DNA of 8,556 bases, from assembly GCA_016649785.1 (NCBI GenBank), contig JAENXB010000122.1, positions 1 to 8,556 on the forward strand, in the 5' to 3' direction. The stretch is from Flavobacteriaceae bacterium (GTDB taxonomy: Bacteria; Bacteroidota; Bacteroidia; Flavobacteriales; Flavobacteriaceae). Positions 1-5,803 of this stretch are shown here, in pieces. Both the position numbers and the translations under genes were made by a program. Positions within the stretch are counted from its first letter, which is position 1. Each line of letters starts with the position of its first letter. The notes under the pieces are model-generated. The model was not told the DNA's origin and did no database searches. It worked only from the letters and a program-made list of their open reading frames with translations.

Positions 1-930
1 ATCAATACTACACCTGTAGCAGACGATCCTGCTGATGTAGAAGAATGTGATAGTTATACCTTACCTGCCCTGACCAATGGTAACTACTTTACCGGCCCAG
101 GCGGTACAGGTACAGCCTTATTTGCAGGAGATATAATAACAAGTAGTCAGACCATCTATGTATACTCACCTGCATTAGCGCCATGTATTGCTGCAGAAAA
201 CAGTTTTATAGTTACAATCAAAATTTGTGTTATCAACGAAGGTTGTACCCTTGGTTACTGGAAAAATCATACCGACAAATGGTGCGCTGCCTATACTACC
301 TGTACACTGTATATCAGCATTTTCGAAGATTCAACTTTAGATCCAAACCTAACATTGCTGCAGGCCCTTAATTTAAGGGGTAATACAGACGGTGAAAATC
401 TGGCTCGTCAATCAGTGGCTGCGTTGCTCAATACTTGCAGTAGTCAGGTAGGCTTCTTCTATTCAGATGTCGATACTTTAATAGCAGCTGTTAACGCAGC
501 ATGGACTGCCGGCGGCAGCACCTTGAATACGTTTGCTACAACTCTTGATGGATATAACAATGCAGGTTGTCCTTTAGGCGGTAGTCGTGCTACTACTAAA
601 CCTACACCAAGTTGTGTTGTAAGTACTAATGCCAAGGAATCTGGTAATATTACCCTGGAAAGTAGTTCCAAAGCAGAACAGTTCAGTGCGTATCCGGTAC
701 CATTCAAAGAAACATTGAATATTAAGTACAATTTTGATTATAAATCAGATGTAACTATTCAAATCTTTGATATGAGAGGACAATTGATGAAAACCGCTAA
801 AGAAGCAAATGCTTCCAAAGATAAGGTAACTACCTTAAGTGTAGATTTTGTAAGAGGTAACCAGGTTTACATCGTAAGAGTAACTACAGACAGGGAATCA
901 TTCTTTAAACAGATTATTTCCAAAGAATAA
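1..930 (+). CDS. Secreted GYWKNH-domain protein with type IX secretion sorting tail (3' part)
   Basis: The frame is open from the first base, so the N-terminus lies outside the window; 309 residues are visible. Residues 17-60 resemble a Bacteroidota adhesin-type repeat (CDSYTLPALTNG, then a TGPGGTGT stretch and TIYVYS). Residues 81-95 read GCTLGYWKNHTDKWC, the hallmark of an extracellular domain of unknown function. The following segment to about residue 195 (LARQSVAALLN, then an Ala-rich helix) matches how I recall that domain continuing. Residues about 227-309 form a beta-rich C-terminal domain beginning SAYPVPFKETLNI, with VTIQIFDMRGQ and a final FFKQIISKE. This is the layout of the type A Por/T9SS sorting domain that directs export through the outer membrane and is then cleaved. 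The product is therefore probably cell-surface or secreted. Several Cys residues suggest disulfides. The sorting domain is well supported; the ligand or role is unknown. Confidence 0.87.
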   Translation: MNTTPVADDPADVEECDSYTLPALTNGNYFTGPGGTGTALFAGDIITSSQTIYVYSPALAPCIAAENSFIVTIKICVINEGCTLGYWKNHTDKWCAAYTTCTLYISIFEDSTLDPNLTLLQALNLRGNTDGENLARQSVAALLNTCSSQVGFFYSDVDTLIAAVNAAWTAGGSTLNTFATTLDGYNNAGCPLGGSRATTKPTPSCVVSTNAKESGNITLESSSKAEQFSAYPVPFKETLNIKYNFDYKSDVTIQIFDMRGQLMKTAKEANASKDKVTTLSVDFVRGNQVYIVRVTTDRESFFKQIISKE

Positions 931-939
931 TTTAAGTAA

Positions 940-991
940 CCATTATAAATGCGAAAAGCAGCCTTAGGGCTGCTTTTCGCATTTATAATGG
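940..991. terminator. Perfect 24-bp hairpin after the surface-protein gene
   Basis: Arms 940-963 and 968-991 are exact reverse complements around the loop TTAG. The inner part has GCAGCC/GGCTGC flanked by AAAA on the left and TTTT on the right, typical of an intrinsic terminator that can work in both directions. It begins 9 nt after the stop codon at 928-930. The outer AT-rich extension (CCATTATAAATGCG) makes the stem longer than termination needs. No long T-run follows the full stem. Confidence 0.85.
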
Positions 992-1201
992 AAATATTAA
1001 CCAGACGAAAGAATATAGATAATAGACTATTTAGTTGCTAAATAATTTTATGTATCAATATATTGCTGTCATCGTAATAGTTTTATGTTAGGATGCTGCT
1101 CTTATTTTTAAAATTGGGTTTTTTGGTACAAATTTAAGGAGCTCTCAGACATCCATTGAAGCTTTTATAAAATTATTCGTGCACTTGCCTGCAGGAAGGT
1201 A
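992..1201. other. AT-rich intergenic stretch without a recognisable gene
   Basis: I see no open frame with protein-like composition on either strand, no tRNA-like fold and no clear promoter. The only structure noted is a 7-bp inverted repeat, ATTCGTG (1175-1181) and CACGAAT (1202-1208), flanking a 20-nt spacer that holds the 8-bp palindrome CCTGCAGG. This leads straight into the repeat block that follows. Confidence 0.5.
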
Positions 1202-1203
1202 CA

Positions 1204-1409
1204 CGAATGTTTTATTTTTTTTCTTCCGTCTCCGGTCTCCGGACTTTTATGAGTCTTGCCTCTTGATTCTGCTCTTTTAGCCACGAAGGTACGAATGTTT
1301 TATTTTTTTGTTCTTTTTTTCTTCGGTCTTCGGTCTCCAGACTTTTATGAGTCTTGCCTCTTGGTTCTTGATTCTTGATTCTTTTTTCTCCGGTCTCCGG
1401 ACTTCCGAC
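1204..1409. repeat. Imperfect tandem repeat block with degenerate 7-nt units
   Basis: Two copies of a roughly 90-100 bp unit lie in tandem. CGAATGTTTTATTTTTTT occurs at 1204-1221 and 1292-1309. A 33-nt segment beginning CGGTCTCC occurs at 1233-1265 and 1331-1363 with one mismatch. A partial third copy, CGGTCTCCGGACTT, is at 1391-1404. Within the units, nine heptamers fit TYCNGWC: three each at 1224-1244, 1322-1342 and 1389-1409. A second heptamer family ending in TCTTG is at 1252-1265 (two units) and 1350-1377 (four units). T-runs separate the tracts. The block sits directly after the 3' end of the acyl-CoA dehydrogenase gene, whose coding strand carries the purine-rich side. Its function is unknown. 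Confidence 0.8.
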
Positions 1410-1411
1410 TT

Positions 1412-2551
1412 TTATTTTAAAATAGTTCTGGAGATCACTATTTTCTGGATCTCGGAAGTGCCCTCATAAATTTGGGTGATCTTGGCATCACGCATATAAC
1501 GTTCTACGTGATAATCTTTTACATAGCCGTTTCCGCCGTGAATTTGTACAGCCTCTACCGCGACATCCATCGCCACCTGTGAGGCGTATAATTTTGCCAT
1601 CGCTCCGGTAAGCACGTAATCTCCGTCATTGTCCTTATCCCAGGCAGCTTTCATCACCATGTGTCTTGCAGCTTCAATAGATACATACATATCGGCCAAT
1701 TTAAAGGCGATAGCCTGATGATTGCAAATCTCGGTACCAAAGGTTTTTCTCACTTTGGAGTATTCCCTGGCAAGGTTATAAGCGCCACCTGCAATTCCCA
1801 AAGCCTGGGCCGCAATCCCAATTCTTCCGCCGGAAAGGGTTTTCATCGCAAATTGAAAGCCAAAGCCATCTTCGCCAATCCTGTTTTCCTTTGGTACTAT
1901 TACATCGTTAAAAATAAGGGAATGCGTATCGCTTCCCCGTATTCCCATTTTTTGTTCTTTTGGGCCAACCTCAAAACCTTTCCAGCTTTTTTCAACAATA
2001 AAAGCATTTAAGCCGTGATGCCTTTTTTCGGCGTGGGTTTGGGCAATTACTAAATAAAAATCGGCAGAATTACCGTTGGTGATCCAGTTTTTTGTGCCGT
2101 TAAGCACATAGTGATCCCCTTTATCTATCGCGGTGGTTTTTTGTGAGGTCGCATCACTACCGGCTTCGGGTTCCGAAAGGCAAAATGCCCCCAGTTTTTC
2201 ACCTGTAGTTAGTTTGGATAAATATTTTTCTTTTTGTTCCTTATTCGCGAAGGTGTCCAATCCCCAACAAACCAGGGAATTGTTTACAGACATTACCACA
2301 GAGGCAGAAGCATCAATTTTAGAGATTTCCTCCATTGCCAATACATAGGAAACGGTATCCATACCGCCACCGCCGTATTCCGGAGAGGCCATCATTCCTA
2401 AAAATCCCAATTCGCCCATTTTTTTAACCTGGGCAGCGGGAAATATCTGCTTTTCATCCCTTTCAATTACTCCCGGCCATAATTCGCTTTTAGCAAAATC
2501 CCGTGCTGCATCCCGAATCATGATATGTTCTTCTGTAAGTTTAAAATCCAT
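1412..2551 (-). CDS. Acyl-CoA dehydrogenase, short/medium-chain type
   Basis: An FAD-dependent enzyme that introduces the 2,3 double bond into acyl-CoA in beta-oxidation, probably cytosolic and passing electrons to electron-transfer flavoprotein. At 379 aa it has the family's usual length. Visible motifs are the FAD/substrate segment FCLSEPEAGSD (123-133), NGTKNWITNG (151-160), the FGTEICNHQA region (271-280), QIHGGNGY (336-343) and the C-terminal IYEGTSEIQ (361-369). E363 in YEGT sits at the catalytic-base position of short- and medium-chain enzymes. Isovaleryl-CoA dehydrogenases carry the base elsewhere, so a butyryl-CoA-like role is favoured. The ATG start at 2551 gives the expected N-terminus MDFKLTEEHIMIRDAARDFA. 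It is divergent from anmK across 92 bp and has its own promoter-like site. The exact chain-length specificity cannot be read from the sequence. Confidence 0.95.
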   Translation of the reverse strand: MDFKLTEEHIMIRDAARDFAKSELWPGVIERDEKQIFPAAQVKKMGELGFLGMMASPEYGGGGMDTVSYVLAMEEISKIDASASVVMSVNNSLVCWGLDTFANKEQKEKYLSKLTTGEKLGAFCLSEPEAGSDATSQKTTAIDKGDHYVLNGTKNWITNGNSADFYLVIAQTHAEKRHHGLNAFIVEKSWKGFEVGPKEQKMGIRGSDTHSLIFNDVIVPKENRIGEDGFGFQFAMKTLSGGRIGIAAQALGIAGGAYNLAREYSKVRKTFGTEICNHQAIAFKLADMYVSIEAARHMVMKAAWDKDNDGDYVLTGAMAKLYASQVAMDVAVEAVQIHGGNGYVKDYHVERYMRDAKITQIYEGTSEIQKIVISRTILK

Positions 2552-2588
2552 TAGATAGATAAATTTATAAAATTCAATAATTTGTGAA

Positions 2589-2619
2589 CAAAGGTAAGTT
2601 TTTGACCCCTAATATTCAA
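2589..2619 (-). promoter_or_regulatory. Putative Bacteroidota promoter of the acyl-CoA dehydrogenase gene
   Basis: On the minus strand TTG (complement of 2617-2619) is followed after exactly 20 nt by TACCTTTG (complement of 2589-2596). This is a full match to the -7 box TAnnTTTG with an acceptable -33 element. The -7 box lies 37 nt upstream of the start codon. The facing anmK gene has only an imperfect candidate, TATTTTTA at 2631-2638, with no TTG at the right distance. Confidence 0.6.
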
Positions 2620-2643
2620 TAAAGATTAGTTATTTTTACGAAT

Positions 2644-3702
2644 ATGAAAAAATACGATACTAAGGTACTTGGAGTGATGTCCGGAACTTCCCTTGATGGA
2701 GTAGATGTGGCCCAAATTCACTTTACAAAAGACGATCAGTGGCATTTTGAGATTGTAAATGCAGAAACAATTCCTTATCCGCATGACTTGAAAAAGAAAT
2801 TACAGGAAGCGATAAATTTTGATCAGATAAGCCTTGAAGAACTAAATGAACGCTATACTGGTTATTTGGCCGAAATCATTTCAGCCTTTATAAAAAAGTA
2901 CAACATCACAAATCTGGATGGGGTGTGTAGTCATGGGCATACCATTAAACACGAGCCGGAAAACAAGTACACGCTTCAAATTGGGAATTTGCCCCAATTG
3001 GCCGGCCTTTTAAATTTAAAAGTGGTTTGTGATTTCCGGGTTCAGGATGTCGCCTTGGGCGGACAAGGCGCGCCGTTGGTTCCTGTAGGAGATGAATTGC
3101 TTTTCCCTAAATATGATTACTGCCTGAATTTGGGCGGATTTGCAAATATTTCAACCCTTAAAGAAGGGAAAAGAATTGCCTACGATATTTGTCCGGTGAA
3201 TATTGTACTGAATAAACTCACTGAAAAATTAGGCTTTCCGTATGATGATGAAGGGAAAATAGCTGCATCCGGACATCTTATTCCCGAACTTCTCAAACGT
3301 CTGAATGCGTTGCCGTTTTACACCAAACTACCCCCAAAATCTTTAGGCCTGGAATGGGTGACAGCAACTATTTTTCCTTTGGTCGAAAATTCGGGGCACA
3401 AAACAGAAGACCTGTTGTGCACTTTTACCGAGCATGTAGCCATGCAATTGGCGGAAAATTTCAGGGAAGGAGCATCTGTTTTAACCACCGGCGGCGGAAC
3501 GTTCAATTCTTATTTGCTGAAACGTTTGGCACATTACCGCAAAATTGAAATTATAATTCCTGCCAGGGAAGTTATTGAATACAAAGAAGCATTGATTTTT
3601 GGTTTATTGGGAGTCCTTAAATTGCGTGGAGAAGTGAATTGTTTGCGGAGTGTGACCGGTGCAAGAAAGGATCATTCTTCGGGAATGATTTACCCGGTTT
3701 AA
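2644..3702 (+). CDS. anmK: Anhydro-N-acetylmuramic acid kinase
   Basis: A cytosolic peptidoglycan-recycling kinase. It opens the 1,6-anhydro ring of anhydro-MurNAc and phosphorylates it with ATP to give MurNAc-6-phosphate. The N-terminal phosphate-binding signature GVMSGTSLDGVDVA is at residues 10-23. Others are the segment from DFRVQDVALGGQGAPLVP (130-147), NLGGFANIS (162-170), the region around D181 (AYDICPVN, at the place of the family's catalytic Asp), TTGGGTFN (281-288) and YKEALIFGLLG (313-323). At 352 aa it is slightly shorter than the E. coli enzyme, as I recall is usual for Bacteroidota versions. The ATG at 2644 puts the signature at its normal distance from the N-terminus. It is divergent from the acyl-CoA dehydrogenase and convergent with the toxin gene. 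No other recycling gene (such as murQ) is in the window. Confidence 0.95.
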   Translation: MKKYDTKVLGVMSGTSLDGVDVAQIHFTKDDQWHFEIVNAETIPYPHDLKKKLQEAINFDQISLEELNERYTGYLAEIISAFIKKYNITNLDGVCSHGHTIKHEPENKYTLQIGNLPQLAGLLNLKVVCDFRVQDVALGGQGAPLVPVGDELLFPKYDYCLNLGGFANISTLKEGKRIAYDICPVNIVLNKLTEKLGFPYDDEGKIAASGHLIPELLKRLNALPFYTKLPPKSLGLEWVTATIFPLVENSGHKTEDLLCTFTEHVAMQLAENFREGASVLTTGGGTFNSYLLKRLAHYRKIEIIIPAREVIEYKEALIFGLLGVLKLRGEVNCLRSVTGARKDHSSGMIYPV

Positions 3703-3736
3703 TCAAATAATTTTAATCTCTTTGGGTTTAATTCCC

Positions 3737-3770
3737 CGAGGCTTGCCTCGTTATTTTTTTTCTTTTTTTT
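3737..3770 (+). terminator. Rho-independent terminator after anmK
   Basis: CGAGG (3737-3741) and CCTCG (3746-3750) form a short GC-rich stem with loop CTTG, extendable by one more C-G pair. It is followed by TTA and a long T-rich run broken by one C (3753-3770). It lies 34 nt after the anmK stop and is oriented to end anmK transcription before the convergent toxin gene. Confidence 0.75.
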
Positions 3771-3796
3771 GGAATTTGGTTCTTGGAATTTGGCCC
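3769..3796. repeat. Second 7-nt-period tract (TTGGnnn, four units)
   Basis: Four consecutive heptamers, TTGGAAT, TTGGTTC, TTGGAAT and TTGGCCC, share TTGG at a strict 7-nt period. The first and third are identical. The tract directly follows the T-run of the anmK terminator and runs into the palindrome cluster. It differs in sequence from the heptamers at 1224-1409 but shares the period and the T-run setting. Confidence 0.7.
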
Positions 3797-3836
3797 CGAT
3801 GCATCGGGGTTAATGCCTCGTGGGCTTGCCCCGAGG
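3794..3836. repeat. GC-rich palindrome pair between convergent genes
   Basis: CCCCGATGCATCGGGG (3794-3809) is a perfect 16-bp palindrome. CCTCG (3816-3820) and CGAGG (3832-3836) then form a second stem, extended by GGG/CCC (3822-3824, 3829-3831) across a one-base bulge with loop CTTG. The second stem uses the same CCTCG/CGAGG and CTTG elements as the anmK terminator. It starts 5 nt beyond the toxin stop codon, so it may also end toxin mRNA, but there is no adjacent T-run on the minus strand. It could equally be a small dispersed palindromic element. Confidence 0.65.
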
Positions 3837-3840
3837 ATAC

Positions 3841-4110
3841 TTACTTTGGGAATAATTCATAAATATCATTTCTTTTTACAAATCTTGCGAGTTCAATACA
3901 ATCGTTCTCAAAATAGAATCCCAATCTATATTTGCCGATTTTTGTCCGGTAAGCATTAGAAAACCCTTTTAGTTTTTCCGTTTCCGGAATTTCATAAATA
4001 GAGTTTGTTTCTTCCATTTTAAAAATCACCAGCTTCAGTTTATTTAAAATAGATTTTTCCTTTATTTTTTTCACGTCTTTCAAAAATGATTTTAAAAACT
4101 GAACTTTCAT
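3841..4110 (-). CDS. RelE/ParE-family toxin of a type II toxin-antitoxin pair
   Basis: A small basic 89-residue protein with the RelE/ParE plan. An N-terminal strand and Lys-rich helices (KVQFLKSFLKDVKKIKEK, 2-19) are followed by EKLKGFSNAYRTKIGKYRLGF (45-65). The protein ends with FVKRNDIYELFPK (77-89). Y54, R55, R62, K79, R80 and Y84 lie where mRNA-interferase members carry RNA-binding or catalytic residues. The probable role is ribosome-dependent or free mRNA cleavage, restrained by the partner antitoxin. A gyrase-poisoning ParE role cannot be excluded from sequence. Its ATG overlaps the antitoxin stop by one base (TAATG), implying translational coupling with the antitoxin made first. It lies between anmK and the dehydrogenase operon, a spot that looks like an insertion point for accessory genes. 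Confidence 0.85.
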   Translation of the reverse strand: MKVQFLKSFLKDVKKIKEKSILNKLKLVIFKMEETNSIYEIPETEKLKGFSNAYRTKIGKYRLGFYFENDCIELARFVKRNDIYELFPK

Positions 4111-4358
4111 TATTCTTCAAGAACTTTAAAAACATCTTGTCTGGAAACTTTTTCATCCCTGTTAGCCTCTTGCATTAGCATCCATAAACCAAGGTCTTCT
4201 TTTTTTAAATCTGAAAGTTGTGGATTGGATTTTTCTTTTTCAGTTACAAAATTTTGAATCACTTTTTCCATCAATGCTTTTACACTGATGTTTTCAAATA
4301 AGGCAATTAGCTTTAATTTAGGGATTAAATTTTCATCAATATCTATATTTTTTCTCAT
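4110..4358 (-). CDS. Antitoxin of the RelE/ParE-type pair
   Basis: An 82-residue acidic partner placed directly upstream of the toxin. The N-terminal part, MRKNIDIDENLIPKLKLIAL followed by FENISVKALMEKVIQNFV, has a short strand plus two helices. This resembles a ribbon-helix-helix DNA-binding antitoxin, and ISVKALMEKVI fits the second helix. The charged C-terminal half (about residues 42-82: EKEKSNPQLSDLKKEDLGLW, then VFKVLEE) would wrap the toxin. I chose the ATG at 4358 over the in-frame ATG at 4421. The extra 21 residues would be translated straight through the promoter and inverted repeat and look non-protein-like (FNYIHCIFCVYNVY). RHH antitoxins usually repress their own operon, which fits the inverted repeat just upstream. 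The fold assignment is by eye. Confidence 0.75.
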   Translation of the reverse strand: MRKNIDIDENLIPKLKLIALFENISVKALMEKVIQNFVTEKEKSNPQLSDLKKEDLGLWMLMQEANRDEKVSRQDVFKVLEE

Positions 4359-4364
4359 TTTTAT

Positions 4365-4395
4365 CAAATATACATTATATACACAAAATATACAA
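4365..4395 (-). promoter_or_regulatory. Promoter of the toxin-antitoxin operon
   Basis: On the minus strand TTG (complement of 4393-4395) is followed after 20 nt by TATATTTG (complement of 4365-4372), a perfect TAnnTTTG -7 box. Only 6 nt separate the box from the antitoxin ATG, so the transcript would begin at or within a few bases of the start codon and have almost no leader. Confidence 0.6.
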
Positions 4396-4401
4396 TGTAT
4401 A
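4369..4401. promoter_or_regulatory. Putative autoregulatory operator of the toxin-antitoxin operon
   Basis: TATACATTATATA (4369-4381) and TATACAATGTATA (4389-4401) are inverted copies matching at 12 of 13 positions around a 7-nt spacer. The repeat overlaps the -7 box and the -33 element, so a bound antitoxin or toxin-antitoxin complex would block RNA polymerase. The arms are AT-only apart from one C or G, so chance palindromy is a real alternative. Confidence 0.6.
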
Positions 4402-4572
4402 TAATTGAAATATTTTTCCATTTAAGCGGATTTTAATCTTTTAATGCTGAAGGGTAATTTTAACTGGAATTAAAATCTAAAAATATGAGAAAAGTGAGTT
4501 TTAAACGCTGTGAAGTTTTTATCTTAGCATATTAATAAATAAAACCCTATTTACCTGAAAATAAAATAAGAA

Positions 4573-5799
4573 ATGAGAGACTTATTGCAAAAATTTGAAG
4601 AAAAAGAACCAGAAATAGTATTCCACTGGAACGATCCCGAAACTGAGGCAGAAGGTTGGACAGTGATCAATTCCCTTCGTGGCGGTGCTGCCGGGGGAGG
4701 GACAAGAATGCGCGTGGGACTGGATAAAAACGAGGTACTTTCCCTTGCTAAAACCATGGAAGTGAAATTCACCGTTTCCGGGCCAGCCATAGGAGGTGCA
4801 AAATCAGGTATAAATTTCGATCCGAATGATTTCAGGAAAAAAGGTGTTTTGGAACGTTGGTATAAAGTGGTTTCTCCTTTACTGAAATCTTATTACGGTA
4901 CAGGGGGTGATTTAAATGTTGATGAAATAAATGAAGTAATCCCAATTACGGAAAATTGTGGGGTTTGGCATCCGCAGGAAGGAGTATTTACAGGCCATTT
5001 TCATCCAACTGAAGCCGATAAAATCAACAGGATTGGCCAATTGCGCCAGGGAGTAATAAAAGTACTTGAAAATCAAAAATATTCGCCGGATACAAACAGG
5101 AAATATACGGTTGCCGATATGATCACCGGGTACGGGGTTGCCGAATCCCTTCGTCATTATTACGACATTTATGGCGGAAATATTATAGGGAAAAGAGCAA
5201 TAATCCAGGGTTTTGGAAACGTAGGCTCCGCTGCCGCTTATTATTTGGCTCAAATGGGAGCAAAAGTTGTTGGAATTATAGATAGGGACGGAGGAGTTAT
5301 AAATGAGGAAGGATTCACTTTTGATGAAATTAAAACCTTATTCTTAAATAAAGACGGCAATACACTTGTAGCCGAAAATATGATCCCTTTTGAAGAGATC
5401 AATCAGAAAATTTGGAATTTGAAAGCCGAAATTTTTGCACCTTGTGCAGCATCACGTTTGGTGAAAAAGTCAGAAATTGATGCAATGATCGCTTCAAGTC
5501 TGGAAGTGATTTCCAGTGGTGCAAATGTTCCTTTTGCCGATAAGGAAATTTTCTTCGGTTCCATTATGGAAGCAACCGATGCAAAAGTGAGTTTGATCCC
5601 CGATTTTATCGCAAACTGCGGGATGGCAAGAGTGTTTGCTTATTTTATGGAACGCCGTGTGTTCATGACCGATGAAGCAATTTTTAACGACACATCTGAA
5701 ACAATAAAAAATGCCATTCAGAATTCTTACAATAATAACCCCAGTAAAACAAATATCAGCAAAACCGCATTTGAAATTGCGTTAAAACAACTGATATAA
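4573..5799 (+). CDS. Glu/Leu/Phe/Val dehydrogenase family enzyme
   Basis: An NAD(P)+-dependent oxidative deaminase that interconverts an L-amino acid and its 2-oxo acid plus ammonium; cytosolic. The N-terminal substrate domain has LRGGAAGGGTRMR (35-47), GGAKSGINFDP (74-84, K77 at the catalytic-lysine position) and GTGGDLNVDE (109-118, D113 at the catalytic-aspartate position). The Rossmann domain has IQGFGNVGSAAAYYLAQMGA (211-230). D237 at the end of the second strand favours NAD+ over NADP+. PDFIANCGM (343-351) and a C-terminal helical domain complete it. At 408 aa it is longer than typical Bacillus leucine dehydrogenases and near classical glutamate dehydrogenase length, so the substrate (Leu/Val/Ile versus Glu) cannot be fixed here. 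It is first in a plus-strand run, with nhaD 4 nt downstream. No consensus promoter is evident in the 150 bp upstream. Confidence 0.92.
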   Translation: MRDLLQKFEEKEPEIVFHWNDPETEAEGWTVINSLRGGAAGGGTRMRVGLDKNEVLSLAKTMEVKFTVSGPAIGGAKSGINFDPNDFRKKGVLERWYKVVSPLLKSYYGTGGDLNVDEINEVIPITENCGVWHPQEGVFTGHFHPTEADKINRIGQLRQGVIKVLENQKYSPDTNRKYTVADMITGYGVAESLRHYYDIYGGNIIGKRAIIQGFGNVGSAAAYYLAQMGAKVVGIIDRDGGVINEEGFTFDEIKTLFLNKDGNTLVAENMIPFEEINQKIWNLKAEIFAPCAASRLVKKSEIDAMIASSLEVISSGANVPFADKEIFFGSIMEATDAKVSLIPDFIANCGMARVFAYFMERRVFMTDEAIFNDTSETIKNAIQNSYNNNPSKTNISKTAFEIALKQLI

Positions 5800-5803
5800 G
5801 CTA

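Noticed and set aside
183..371. Small plus-strand open frame in the surface-protein gene
   Set aside because: It is a different frame from the continuous 1-930 coding sequence, and its Tyr/Arg/Cys-rich translation is typical of an out-of-frame reading.
1224..1409. CRISPR-like array
   Set aside because: The repeat units are 7 nt and degenerate, or two long tandem copies. There are no 25-40 nt identical repeats with regular unique spacers and no cas genes.
1661..2011. Plus-strand open frame inside the acyl-CoA dehydrogenase gene
   Set aside because: It lies wholly within a strongly supported minus-strand gene and its translation shows no domain-like features. The same applies to 2133-2348.
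3354..3548. Open frames overlapping anmK on both strands (also 3318-3506 minus)
   Set aside because: Both are contained in the clear anmK reading frame and have no recognisable product.
3671..3689. Hairpin ATCATTC-TTCGG-GAATGAT at the anmK 3' end
   Set aside because: It is within the coding sequence, has only one strong G-C pair per arm, and no T-run follows. The real terminator is at 3737-3770.
4359..4421. Longer antitoxin start at 4421 adding 21 residues
   Set aside because: The extension is a read-through of the AT-rich promoter and inverted repeat, with an implausible Tyr/Cys/Phe-rich sequence. The ATG at 4358 gives a normal antitoxin N-terminus.
4429..4477. 9-bp inverted repeat GATTTTAAT/ATTAAAATC upstream of the dehydrogenase gene
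   Set aside because: It is AT-only apart from the end bases, with a 31-nt spacer, in very AT-rich DNA. It is likely chance, with no promoter context to support an operator.
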